This document shows positions 45,531-54,548 of a stretch of DNA of 64,000 nucleotides, piece by piece. The notes beneath the pieces were generated by a model. The model saw only the letters and a program-made list of their open reading frames with translations, searched no databases and was not told where the DNA came from. Positions within the stretch are counted from its first letter, which is position 1, and every line of letters begins with the position of its first letter. This DNA is from Basidiobolus meristosporus CBS 931.73 (lineage: Eukaryota > Basidiobolomycota > Basidiobolomycetes > Basidiobolales > Basidiobolaceae), in contig MCFE01000079.1 of the NCBI GenBank assembly GCA_002104905.1, forward strand, positions 62,001-126,000, read 5' to 3'. The position numbers and the translations under genes were made by a program.

Positions 45531-45875
45531 TGTTGTAATTATTAAGTTGTCACCAAAATATTCATGCTAACTTAGTCACATAGACTTTATTCTTTGAATA
45601 GCATTTTGTCCTGACCAAATTTCTTGTTGGGACTTAGAATATTTTCACCAAATTGTCAGGTATCCAGATTATTATTTTTCTCAAAGTCATCCAAAAGACC
45701 CCAAACCTTGCACACATATTCTTGGGACCTTCCTTAACAGACTCTACACGTTTGTTTCCTCTACTTTATCAAAAGTATAAATACCATACTTTTGATCAAT
45801 AAATCTACAAGTGAATAACATGTAAATCCTCTAGTTCTCCACATCACTTCCAATACTCCTCAGAATATTGCAACA
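45531..45875 (+). repeat. Element D LTR 3 (3')
   Basis: 345 bp, preceded by ttgagtgggag and followed by GATAC of the E1 gag. It is nearly identical to LTR 2. Confidence 0.9.
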
Positions 45876-46406
45876 GATACAACGCCCTGAAACATGTCTG
45901 TCAGGCTATTCAGGATGGTAACTATCACATCCTCATCAGTAGTTGGTACACCCACAGATTCTGTTTCATCTACTAGCAGGGTAATTCTGTTAATTAGATT
46001 TTTCATTTCTTCTCCCGGCAGCATCTTTGTAGTAAAGATTTTTTGTCTCAGATACATTTTCTTAACAGCTGAACATGACTGGTAGGTGTCCTCTAATGCT
46101 TTCCAGGCATTCTTTGCCATTATTGCTCTTGAGCATTGAATTAGCAATTTGTCCTTAACATTAAGGCAAATGCAGTTAAAGGCACTTTGATCTTTCTTCT
46201 GGTACTTTAAGGCTTCCTCTCCCATGTTTTTAGGAGGGCATTCTTCTCCCATGACAATATCCCAATGGCCTCTTTCTTGTAGCAGCATCTTCATCTTCAC
46301 CTTCCACACTTGGTAGTTAGATCCATCCAACTTTTCAGCAGAGGGAAGAATTCCAGTAATAGCAGTAGTAGACATTGCAGAGAGTGACAGCTTGGGGATC
46401 ATAACC
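45876..46406 (-). pseudogene. Copia E1 gag N-terminal part
   Basis: Minus strand, starting MIPKLSLSAMSTTAITGIL at 46402 in the context GGTTATGATCCCC (one change from the E2 primer-binding site). The 180-residue frame is close to E2 gag (KLDGSNYQVWKVKMKMLLQE) and stays open until the D insertion at 45875, after which gag resumes at 35560. Confidence 0.88.
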
Positions 46407-46756
46407 TGCTATAAGAGTCTTGAAGATATTGGAAGTGATTAGGAGAACAAGTAGATTATGTGGTTTTCACTTAATGATTTATTGAATGTAAAAGTAGTAT
46501 TTATACTTTTACATGGTCTTGGCTTAACAAACACATAAAATAGGTTAAGGGAGGTCTCAAGAGCATGTGTGCAAAGCTTGGAGCTGCTTGAACAACTTTG
46601 AGAATTTTTCATGTTCTGGGTACCTGGCATTTTGGTGAAAATATTCTAAGTAATTCCCAACAAGGAATTTGGTCAGTATTCTCTGGGATATGAAGGTAAT
46701 GATCTAAGTGACTAAGTTAGGTGCATATTTAGGTGGAAATACAAATCTTTACAACA
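46407..46756 (-). repeat. Copia E1 5' LTR
   Basis: 350 bp, plus-strand ends TGCTATAAGAGTC and CTTTACAACA, followed by the target duplication ACTAA. Homologous to 27170-27516. Confidence 0.88.
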
Positions 46757-48093
46757 ACTAATACCTTTGCACAAGTAGCCAAGTTTAATTTCATTAAATT
46801 AATGTAGGCAATTGCAGCCAAATATAAGTTTTCTATACATCAAATGGATGTACAAGCTGCATTTTTGAATGAAGAACTTGCAGAGGACCTGTACATAGAC
46901 CAGCCTTATAGGTTTACTAACCAGGACAACCACCATTTGGTCTGCTAGCTTAAAAAATCTCTGTATAGACTCAAACAATCACCATGAGCCTGGAATTGCA
47001 AGATAAATTTTTAATAGGAATCTTTGAGTTTCAAAAGAATTACTGCTGACTACAGTATATATTATATGCCAGATAGGGCAAATCCAGTACTATTAGCTCT
47101 ACAGGTGGATAATTGCATTAGAGCCACCAATAATCTAGAAACATTGGAAGAGACTAAATCCAGCCTATCTAAGGAGTTCAAGAAATCCAATCTAGGAGAA
47201 CTCAGTTACTACTTAGGGATCAAGTTCTCCATAGACAGAAGTACCCAGACTATCACATTAAGCCAGTCCAAGTATACTCAAGATATACTAAAGAAGTACC
47301 AAATGGAAGACTTTAAACCAGAAGCTATCCCAATGGTGACAAACCTTAACTTGGCCAATACTCAACCTAATCAAGAGATCTTGGTGCCATCTGAAAGCCC
47401 TGACTTTCCTTATCAATTAATGATCAGCAGTCTGATGCATATCATACTTGGAATATGTCCAGATATCTCATATGCAGTGGGAGTTGTCAGTCAGCATAAT
47501 CAGAACTTTGGATCTGATCATATTGTAGCTGTTAAGCAGTTTTTCAGATACCTAAAAGAAATTACTGATATCTGCTTGAGGTAAGCCTATAAGGACTCAA
47601 AACAGGATCTTGTGGGATACTCTGATGTGGATTGGGGACAAAATTTGATGACAGAAGAAGCTACCATAGGATACACCTTTATGTACTATAAAGGTGCAAT
47701 TTCCTGGAATTCAAGAAAGCAACCATCCATGACACCTTCCACCACAGAGGCAGAGTATATGGCAGCTTGTGACACTGCAAAAGGATCACTGTGGTTAAGG
47801 AAGCTTTTTAAAGATTTGGGCTTATGTCAAAAAATGCCTACTACTTTATTTCAAGATAATCAAGGATGTATATGGTTAGGTAGAAATCCAACTTTTCATA
47901 CCAGAACAAAGTATAAAGATAGTAGATATCCTTTCATATGTGAAGCTATAGAAAGTAACTTTGTTATCTTAGTGTACTGTCCTACAGATAAAATGATTGC
48001 AGACATATTTACCAAACCATTAGCCATAGACAAGTTTGAATATCTTAGGTCAAAATTAGAACTAGACATTATAAGCATATAGTTGAGTGGTAG
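46757..48093 (+). pseudogene. Copia E0 internal part 2 (RT and RNase H)
   Basis: Resumes at ACTAATACCTTTGCACAAG with FAQVAKFNFIKL. RT continues at 47024-47584 (the catalytic motif is degraded to LQVDNCI; ELSYYLGIKFSIDRSTQ is intact), and RNase H at 47612-48082 (GYSDVDWG; STTEAEYMAACD; PLAIDKFEYLRSKLEL). It ends with the polypurine-like ttgagtggtag before the LTR at 48094. It is the most decayed of the E copias, in keeping with being the outermost layer of the nest. Confidence 0.88.
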
Positions 48094-48441
48094 TGTTGTA
48101 GAAGTTTGGAATTCCACCTCAATATTGAGCTAACTTAGTCACTTAGATCATTACTTATGAGTTCTAGGGAGTACTGACCAAATTCCTTGTAGGGATTTAC
48201 ATAAAACATTTTCACAAAAATATCAGGTACCCAGAACATGAAAGTTCTCAAAGTTGTCCAAACAGCCCCAAGCTTTTCACACATGCTCTTGGACCTTTGT
48301 AAACCTATTCTACGTGTTTGTTATTCCAAGACCATGTGAAAGTATAAACACTACATTTACATTCAATGAATCATTGAGTGAAAGCCACATGATCTACTTA
48401 TTCTCCTAATCACTGTGAATATCTTCAAGACTCTTACAACA
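48094..48441 (+). repeat. Copia E0 3' LTR
   Basis: Starts TGTTGTAGAAGTTTGG and ends CTCTTACAACA, 348 bp, homologous to the E-type LTRs. The following CAAAC may be a mutated target duplication of AAAAC at 26179-26183. Confidence 0.88.
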
Positions 48442-48624
48442 CAAACATCCCAAACTTCGCACTCAAGTTCTTGGGACCTACCTAGACATACTATACATGT
48501 TTGCTTTGCCAAGAGCATGTAAACGTATAAATACTACTTTTACATGCAATAAACCATTGAGTGAAACCACATAACCTTCCTGTTCTCACAATCACTTCCA
48601 ACATCTTCAAAACTCTTACAGCAT
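48442..48624 (+). repeat. Partial E-type copia LTR (3' half)
   Basis: Begins mid-LTR at caaacatcccaaacttcgcac and continues through gtataaatactacttttacat to ctcttacagca. The 5' half is missing. Confidence 0.75.
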
Positions 48625-48800
48625 GTTGAAGGTCAAGGTGGCATCTATTTGCTGACAAGGTCTTAGCAGAAAGCATGAAGTATAGATTAAAGAAGGTCCT
48701 AGGTGCATGTATGCAAAGCTCGAGGTCTTTGAATAACCTTGAAAACATTCATGTCCTGGGCACCCAACATTATGGAGAAAACGTTTCAAGAAAATGCTGG
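48625..48800 (-). repeat. Partial E-type copia LTR, inverted
   Basis: In reverse orientation it matches the LTR middle (gaaggtccta, gcatgtatgcaaagctcgaggt, gtcctgggcaccc). This is the last recognisable transposon sequence before the gene-rich part. Confidence 0.65.
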
Positions 48801-49191
48801 CAAAAAATAATCAAGTCCATAGGCTAGAATGTAGGTGACAAAAAGTTGATGTGGGCCCTTAGGTATATATATGGAATTCCCATCACGGTGAAGTGGACAT
48901 TCTATTGTTGGGATTACCATTAATATGAGTCGACACAGTCAAGTAGATATCGTATATCTCGAGGGAATCCAAACAGCTACTTGGTAGTACAAGGCGATTT
49001 TTTTCTTTGATTCATATTTGCATCTGCCCCAGGATATCCACCGTAGTGCTCTAAACGGGAAAACAAGTCTTGAAAGCTGGACCCATTAGTAATCAGCGGG
49101 TGAGTCATTCTGCATCAGGCAAGCCAACCCTGAGGAGATATAAGCGGGCGAATCCAGACGTTGTTCTTCACTCTTACATCCCATCTTACTA
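48801..49191. promoter_or_regulatory. Transposon/gene boundary and promoter of the PPxY/tubby-like gene
   Basis: Transposon similarity ends and CpG dinucleotides become common (for example ccatcacggtg, cgtatatctcgag). A TATA-like gatataag lies at 49136-49143, about 50 bp before the ATG at 49192. Confidence 0.5.
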
Positions 49192-49863
49192 ATGTATCCC
49201 ATCCCCGCCAACTCTGCCTGCACTTCGGCCACCCAGGAGCCGCCATCCTACACTCCGGATAGCAGAAGTCAGGCACAGCTGGAAGTGATGCCTCCGCCCT
49301 CCTATAGCTTAGTTGATATCCCGTTGATTATATTTAGTCTGAAGCTCACGTATTCCTCGGTACGGATGCGCTCAGCCAACCTTCCCGATCAACTTGATGT
49401 TAGATCGATCGAGAATAATTTGCCCTTGTATTTAGTTAATAAATGCTTCTTTGACAACATGACCTCGACCTTTTCTTTAGCCGATTCATTTACTAACAGG
49501 ACGATAGTCAATGCGACGAAAGACCTAAGGAAATCGAACCACTTCGTGATCCAAGACGAATCGCGGATGATCCCGTTGAAGTCGACATCGATCTTTCGGT
49601 CAGTCTACGAGTTTACCTGGAAAACTCGGAGGTTCCGATGGTGCTTTGACGAAGACGATCTGTGCTGTAGCTTCCTTTCAGTCGACCCACTGGGGAGGGA
49701 GGTTAATCGCCTAGTGGGTGGAGTGAGCTTCACCCGCAGGGAAACCCAGGTGGGCAGGTTGTGGATGTTTCAGAACGACTTGCTCATCAGCGCTCAATTC
49801 GAGCCCATCTTCATCATCACCGCAGCACTGGTGATGGTAGAAGCAGATAGACTAAGGATATAG
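49192..49863 (+). CDS. PPxY-motif protein with tubby-like C-terminal domain
   Basis: A single-exon gene of 223 residues. The N-terminus is Pro/Ser-rich with two PPxY-type motifs (EPPSYTP near residue 17 and PPPSYSLVD near 35), known ligands of WW domains such as those of Rsp5/Nedd4 ubiquitin ligases. The rest resembles the compact tubby/scramblase-like fold found in many fungal hypotheticals: an FEWTW-type strand YEFTWKTRRFRWCFDED around residue 140, a GREVNRLVGGVSFTRRE segment, and a C-terminal hydrophobic strand FIITAALVMVEADRLR. It has no signal peptide or clear membrane span. The family assignment is moderate and the biochemical function unknown. A GTAAGC follows the stop directly and could be a 3'-UTR intron donor. 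Confidence 0.65.
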   Translation: MYPIPANSACTSATQEPPSYTPDSRSQAQLEVMPPPSYSLVDIPLIIFSLKLTYSSVRMRSANLPDQLDVRSIENNLPLYLVNKCFFDNMTSTFSLADSFTNRTIVNATKDLRKSNHFVIQDESRMIPLKSTSIFRSVYEFTWKTRRFRWCFDEDDLCCSFLSVDPLGREVNRLVGGVSFTRRETQVGRLWMFQNDLLISAQFEPIFIITAALVMVEADRLRI

Positions 49864-50597
49864 GTAAGCAACACGGCGTTGATTTTGTCTTGAACCAACT
49901 AACCCCTAACCACTTTGTTAGCATTGCCCTACACCTCCCCGCATAGATACCCATCATTGCTTCACCTCATCGTCAATAAATTCGATTTCAACTACCGCCG
50001 GTTGCTTACCTGAAATGCTTGTTTACCTGGATTTACTCCATAGCGCTGGTTAAATCTTCCATTTTCGGTATATTCATTGACTGCTAACTGGTCCAGTGAA
50101 ATTCCGATGATTTGCGATGCCCGGGGCCGACGGTCATTCCGTTGTCGGCAGTATTTCCTGTTCATCGCTACAATCCAGGAATTCTCTGGCTGTTGATTGG
50201 CAGTTCTACATTTCGCGTGTGAACCGCATATCACTGGTGTCGGTGTAGAGAACGGGCAACAGAGACGGGGATTTGAAACACCGATCAACACATGATGCCT
50301 GCAAGAAATGGGCCAGCCTTTGGCGAGCGGGTATGACGTTGTACAGCGGGTGAAGACCATATGATACCAGTGAAGAACATACGGTAGGATATTTATATTT
50401 GTGGCCCCTTTTTGCTGGATCAATCCTGGATTTGGGTGACTAGTTTTCTCACCCGTTATATATCTCCATCGTTGTCAGGTAGTCTTCTAGTAAGTGTAAA
50501 TCTTCCTACTCCTTGCTAAAGCTCAGCTCGGTTTATAGGTTGCAGTGCTGCTTTCCCTCCACCCACCCTCAGTACCAGTTATTATCTCCAGCTCAGT
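49864..50597. other. Intergenic region, no gene supported
   Basis: About 0.73 kb between two plus-strand genes. A 143-residue minus-strand frame (49992-50423) resembles nothing I know and is probably chance. The last 100 bp are pyrimidine-rich and likely include the promoter and 5' UTR of the next gene. Confidence 0.45.
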
Positions 50598-51434
50598 ATG
50601 GAATCCAGTACCACTGTAATCCCTTCCGCATTGACCAAGACTGCGACCTCAAATAGCGAAATGGAGCACAAGCCACGCTACGACCTTAAAGGGGTGCTCA
50701 TCACCGACGTTTCAGCAGCACTGGTTTCCTCAGCCTTCGTTGCTCCCTTGGTTGCCATCATCGATCGTTCCGTTGTCTCTAACGCCAGTGGACGGCAAAC
50801 CTTAGGCGAGGGTCTTCGCCAGGGGTTGAAAGACCTCTTCACCGCCCCGCACAAGTTCGTGCGACAGCCAGCTTTCATGATTATGTTTGCCGTGTATTCG
50901 GGCACCTATATCACAGCAAATACCACCGAGTCGCTGTGTAACCATTTTGATAGACCGTGGCAACTCCCCAAGTTCATCACGTCCTCTATTGCAAATATCG
51001 GCCTAAGCCTCTTGAGAGATAAGCTTCTAACTCAATGGTTTGGCAATTCAAAGCCTAAGCCCCTACCGCCACTATCTTATGGATGCTTCGTGGCACGTGA
51101 CTGTCTAACCATTGCCGCATCTTTCAATCTACCGCCCATGCTGGCACCGATGCTGGAGCAACGTATTAACCTTAAGCGTGATCAGTGCGAGATGCTGGCA
51201 CAGTTGGTAACACCGGTCGGAGTCCAACTGTTGAGCACACCCTTGCATCTTACAGGCTTGGATCTCTACAATCGCCCAGACGCCACAACATCTCAGAGGG
51301 CAGCGTTTCTGAAGAAGGAATGTCCGGCAACCACAGCAATCCGAATGGTCCGTATCTTGCCGGCATTCTCCCTGGGCGGGGTGGCGAACAAATGGATGCG
51401 TATGAGAGGTAAAGAGAAGTATCGGTTGAACTAG
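50598..51434 (+). CDS. Conserved fungal membrane protein, probably mitochondrial (function unknown)
   Basis: A single-exon, 278-residue protein. It resembles a family of uncharacterised fungal proteins with weak mitochondrial-carrier-like character: the segment DLFTAPHKFVRQPAFMIMFAVYSGTYITAN (residues about 75-105, cut here by motif: DLFTAPHKF, then MFAVYSGTYITAN), PWQLPKFITSSIANIGLSLL, and SYGCFVARDCLTIAASFNLP. Hydrophobic helices lie near residues 33-56, 92-107, 125-142, 163-182, 205-222 and 250-265. No canonical PX[DE]XX[KR] carrier repeats are visible. It ends in a basic tail (MRMRGKEKYRLN). AATAAA-like signals follow at about 51488. It is convergent with bL33m. Confidence 0.7.
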   Translation: MESSTTVIPSALTKTATSNSEMEHKPRYDLKGVLITDVSAALVSSAFVAPLVAIIDRSVVSNASGRQTLGEGLRQGLKDLFTAPHKFVRQPAFMIMFAVYSGTYITANTTESLCNHFDRPWQLPKFITSSIANIGLSLLRDKLLTQWFGNSKPKPLPPLSYGCFVARDCLTIAASFNLPPMLAPMLEQRINLKRDQCEMLAQLVTPVGVQLLSTPLHLTGLDLYNRPDATTSQRAAFLKKECPATTAIRMVRILPAFSLGGVANKWMRMRGKEKYRLN

Positions 51435-51649
51435 GGCTGAGTGGATTAGACACCATTTCGTTGGTGGCCATTGATGGTTCTTTTACAAATAAATGATTGT
51501 CTTTGTGTTGGACTCTACGTTTATTGCAAATAAGGGTTGAAGCATTGACGTTTGGTTGACTAAGGGTTGTTGATGGTGGCGATGAATGCAAATAATGTCA
51601 ATAGGTGAATGAAACTAGCTTCATTAGGCGCGCTATCTTAGCTACGAGC

Positions 51650-51944
51650 TTATCCACGAACTTTCTGCTCGGTGAAGAGAACATGTTGACGCACTGCGGG
51701 AGTGGTGGAGGATTAGTTGCAGTCAAACCATCGAGAAGATAAACCTCCGCTTACCTTTGGGATCATATTTGCGGAAGGAGAGCTTGGGGTTGGCTCTGGG
51801 TCTGGTTCTGGTGTAGAAAAAACCGGTGCCAGCGCTGCTGACAAGCTTCACGATAACGGTTCTGGTCTTTGCTTTGGCCACTGTGCAGAACGGGGGGTTA
51901 GAAGGTCGGTCGATAGCACAGGTGGGCTGGCATTGCTACTTACT
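51650..51944 (-). CDS. MRPL39: Mitochondrial ribosomal protein bL33m (large subunit)
   Basis: Three exons on the minus strand: 51944 (one base), 51755-51880, 51650-51693, giving 56 residues, the usual length of bL33. The protein starts MAKAKTRTVIVKLVSSAGTG and contains the conserved FFYTRTRPRANPKL and KYDPKVRQHVLFTE motifs. It belongs to the large subunit of the mitochondrial ribosome, near the E-site side. The A of the start codon ends exon 1 (ATCACAA|GTAAGT) and TG begins exon 2 (CTGCACAG|TGGCC). An in-frame TAG upstream in exon 1 excludes an earlier start. Introns are 63 and 61 nt. Divergent from UBC13. The gene symbol follows yeast and is by homology. Confidence 0.88.
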
Positions 51945-52203
51945 TGTGATAAGAGTTGTGGTCTACAAGTCGGTTGACAAGAGGAAAATATCTTCTGGTC
52001 AGATATCCGGAGCCTGGATAAAAAATTTTGTTCTGGATATTAAATAAGCAGCCTCGCTGTTCCGAGATCTTAGTGGCTGATAATTGGCTAATAGTGATGC
52101 GGCCTAGCTAGCATACGAACTGGGTAAAGTGGTGCACCGATTCCTATATATCCGATCATACCTTACTGTTCATACCCTTCATACCCTATTACTGTAGAAC
52201 AAT
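51945..52203. promoter_or_regulatory. Shared divergent promoter of bL33m and UBC13
   Basis: About 260 bp separate the two oppositely transcribed genes and include part of the bL33m 5' UTR. A TATA-like cctatatatcc lies at 52143-52153, 50 bp before the UBC13 start. No further sites recognised. Confidence 0.5.
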
Positions 52204-52885
52204 ATGTCCCTTCCTAAAAGAATCACCAAGGTTGGAATACGCTTTCAAATATGAAAGTTTGTTTTTTCGGGATCCGTGCTGATTTCTTGCCTTGACTCTT
52301 TGTCTATTTACGATTACCTAGGAGATCGAGCGTTTACTTGCCGACCCGGCTCCCGGGATAAGTGCAACTCCTCACGAAGACAACCTTCGCTATTTCGATG
52401 TTATCATCGCCGGTCCCTCTCAGTCTCCCTTTGAAGGTACCTTCCTTTTCCAAACCTTGCGAATACAGTGACTGACCAGGGTTGCGCTCGTTTCCCAGGA
52501 GGAACATTTAGCCTTGAGCTCTTCCTGCCCGAAGATTACCCTATGGCACCACCCAAGGTGCGCTTTTTGACCAAAATCTATCATCCTAATATCGACAAGC
52601 TGGGAAGAATCTGTCTCGATATCTTGAAGGATAAATGGTCCCCTGCACTTCAGATCCGCACGGTGCTGCTTTCCATCCAAGCCCTTCTTTCCGCCCCCAA
52701 TCCAGATGACCCATTGGCCAACGATGTAGCCCAACACTGGAAGGAAGATGAGAAAGACGCTATCGCCACTGGTAAGTCCATGTCGGATTTCGAGCGGTTT
52801 GCTGCAGTATTGGGCATTAACCCTTCTTTCTATTTCAATATGAACAGCTCGGGCCTGGACCATGAAGCATGCGGTTTCTAATTAA
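52204..52885 (+). CDS. UBC13: Ubiquitin-conjugating enzyme E2 N (Ubc13)
   Basis: Four exons: 52204-52230, 52322-52436, 52499-52771, 52848-52885, encoding 150 residues, close to the usual 152-153. It begins [20 protein letters not shown]. It contains the E2 core [22 protein letters not shown] with active-site Cys in GRICLD, and the Ubc13-specific run [20 protein letters not shown]. The C-terminus after the last intron is [16 protein letters not shown]. With an Mms2/Uev partner, Ubc13 builds Lys63-linked ubiquitin chains for post-replication repair and signalling. Introns are 91, 62 and 76 nt; frame is kept across each. Convergent with MIS18. aataaac polyadenylation-like signal at about 52974. 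Confidence 0.95.
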
Positions 52886-53163
52886 TTATTCCACTACATG
52901 ATGGTCCCTTGTAAGCACTACAGCCAGACTACTGCTCTTCTTCCTTCAGGTATTTTGATACATCTGCAATGAAATAAACATGACGTGAAGATGAGAAACC
53001 ATTCCCTTTATTTGTCCTGTTGTTTGTCCCCCGATTGAACGCTCATTTACACCATCCTTTGTTAGCACATTTCTCGAGCATCTATACGTCATTCCGTCGT
53101 CTTAGTTACGCCCGACCTTGTAGTGTCGGGTTGGAGCTAGATCAAACGATTACTTAAGAGCTG

Positions 53164-54245
53164 TTACAGGATGGGGAGATAGGCGGGTTTACCTTTTTCG
53201 CTAAGATGGCTTCGCTTCACATGGCTCTGTAATTGGGGCGAAGTAGACCTGCGCTTAACGGATGGAGTCTCTGGCACTTGGCGGGTAACGTAACTAGTCG
53301 AGGTTCGTGTTGGGGTATTGGTCTGGGGCGTCAGAGTAGACTGAGAACCTTGTTTCTCCTGTGTTTGCGCCAAAAGCACGACAGCCTCATCAGCGGGATT
53401 CTGCGAAAGGATGAAGCTCGATCCTACTGCATTGCTTTGGCCTTGATGCTCCTCAAGCTTGACCATTCTCTCGTTGAGGAGGCATATCAGGTTTTGGATC
53501 TGCGGAGTTCGGTTCAAGAGATCAGCTCCAGTATTGCAATAAAGCCATCTGGCTCTTTACCTTGGCAATAGATACTTGAAACGCTCGGGCATCAGGGATG
53601 TTGATTCCCTGCTCCTCAGGACACTCGGTCTCTTTCAGGTTCCGGCCTAGTTCATAGCTGTTTACTTTCTACCTGACTGCAATCCGCTTTGAGATAGAAT
53701 ATCGCCAACATACCATGTGACTGAATCCAACATGAACGTATACATGTCCCTTAATAAAGCACTCCGTTAGTTCCTTGGGAAATTGTTTGCTTTACCAACG
53801 ACAGCCTACCTAACATTATCTAGAGAACGCGAGGTAGTCTTGTAGACCTTCCCTATGGAAGCATTACAACTGCAGCTCAGTGGAATATAGGTACTGTTGA
53901 AGTGGGATTAGCTCGATTTGTAACGCTACTCTGCAAATTTAGATATGCCGAAACACACTAACCTGCCAAGATCATAGCCAGCATTGGAAGTCAGCAGGTC
54001 CTCTCCAAGCTTCACCTGCTCACTTTTACCTTGATACTCGGGCTTGGCGTGAACTCGGGAATAAGGAAAAGTCAAATAAGTCACGTACCATATAAAGAAA
54101 CAGCGTTGAGTTCTCTGGTAGCGCACACCCAGGAAAACGAATCCCCAACGATGGCACGGCATTTGCCACATTGAAATACTAAGGGAGCAGAAATGTCCTG
54201 AGAACCAGGGTCTCGTTCAGGGTCCGGTGAGGCAGCTCTGTTCAT
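53164..54245 (-). CDS. MIS18: Mis18 kinetochore/centromere licensing protein
   Basis: Six exons on the minus strand: 54089-54245, 53963-54053, 53810-53893, 53714-53749, 53561-53657, 53164-53499; 266 residues. The Yippee-like Mis18 domain is clear: FQCGKCRAIVGDSFSW (residues 24-39), ATRELNAVSLY, the second half PLSCSCNASIGKVYKTT (residues 87-103), and the end motif CYELGRNLKE (usually SYELG). A Glu/Lys/Leu-rich, coiled-coil-prone segment follows (NLICLLNERMVKLEEHQ), then a Ser/Thr/Pro-rich basic tail with TP/SP sites. Mis18 proteins recruit new CENP-A to centromeres. The second metal-binding pair reads C-x-C rather than C-x-x-C, so that splice-adjacent region deserves transcript support. Start at 54245 because an in-frame TAG lies just upstream. 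Confidence 0.88.
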
Positions 54246-54548
54246 TAGTGCGATATGCTTGGGCTATACGAAGCGACCGAGGGGACACTTCAGTCATTGA
54301 CTTTTAGGATTTATCACCTCAAGTACCCAAGATCACATAAACCAAACATGACGATATTGTTTCGAATGATGATTTAATTCGGGTTTAACTATAACCAACC
54401 ATCTGATATATCTTGTGGGATGCCATATCAAATGAATTGTCGAGTAAAGAGAAAGAGAAAAAAAGATCAATGGAGCTGATAGAAACAGTCGCGAAGATAA
54501 CCAAACACTTAAGCACTCGTTGCAGTCCGTTTGGTACTTTTTGACGAA
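54246..54548. promoter_or_regulatory. Shared divergent promoter of MIS18 and RRP46
   Basis: 303 bp between the two start codons. AT-rich with a TTTAACTATAACC stretch; I identify no specific factor site or TATA box with confidence. Confidence 0.5.

Larger units (their letters stand above)
35561..45875 (+). mobile_element. Element D tandem: three LTRs, two internal regions, with copia E2 inside
   Basis: Three LTRs (35561-35907, 38519-38863, 45531-45875) enclose two homologous internal regions. The whole is inserted in gag of E1, flanked by CATAC (35556-35560) and GATAC (45876-45880). The intact paralogue in E2 reads agggctGATACAAGG after complementing, so one flank carries a single mutation. 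The second internal region lacks the first ~620 bp, begins directly at the middle LTR, and is interrupted by E2. The primer-binding site GGTTATGAGCCCC after the first LTR sets the orientation. No protease, RT, RNase H or integrase was found in D, so it is non-autonomous. Confidence 0.85.
27170..46756 (-). mobile_element. Copia E1, full-length footprint with nested insertions
   Basis: A minus-strand Ty1/copia element bounded by LTRs at 27170-27516 and 46407-46756 and flanked by ACTAA on both sides (27165-27169 and 46757-46761). It interrupts the RT of copia E0. Two large insertions split it, 28838-33420 (in RT) and 35561-45875 (in gag). Removing both with their target duplications leaves 4680 bp, against 4679 bp for the related complete element E2. 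Its genes are all broken. Confidence 0.9.

Noticed and set aside
26179-48446. AAAAC/CAAAC as a target duplication of E0
   Set aside because: Only four of five bases match and the right flank is itself an LTR fragment, so I do not count it as evidence.
49992-50423. 143-residue minus-strand ORF between the tubby-like gene and the membrane-protein gene
   Set aside because: Composition looks like random translation, no domain recognised, overlaps likely promoter DNA, and no splice-linked exons found.
52420-52863. 147-residue minus-strand ORF opposite UBC13
   Set aside because: Antisense of conserved Ubc13 exons; the sense reading matches the E2 family throughout.
54531-54548. Upstream start for RRP46 at 54531
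   Set aside because: The codon there is TTG; the first ATG is 54549, next to the conserved RTDGR motif.
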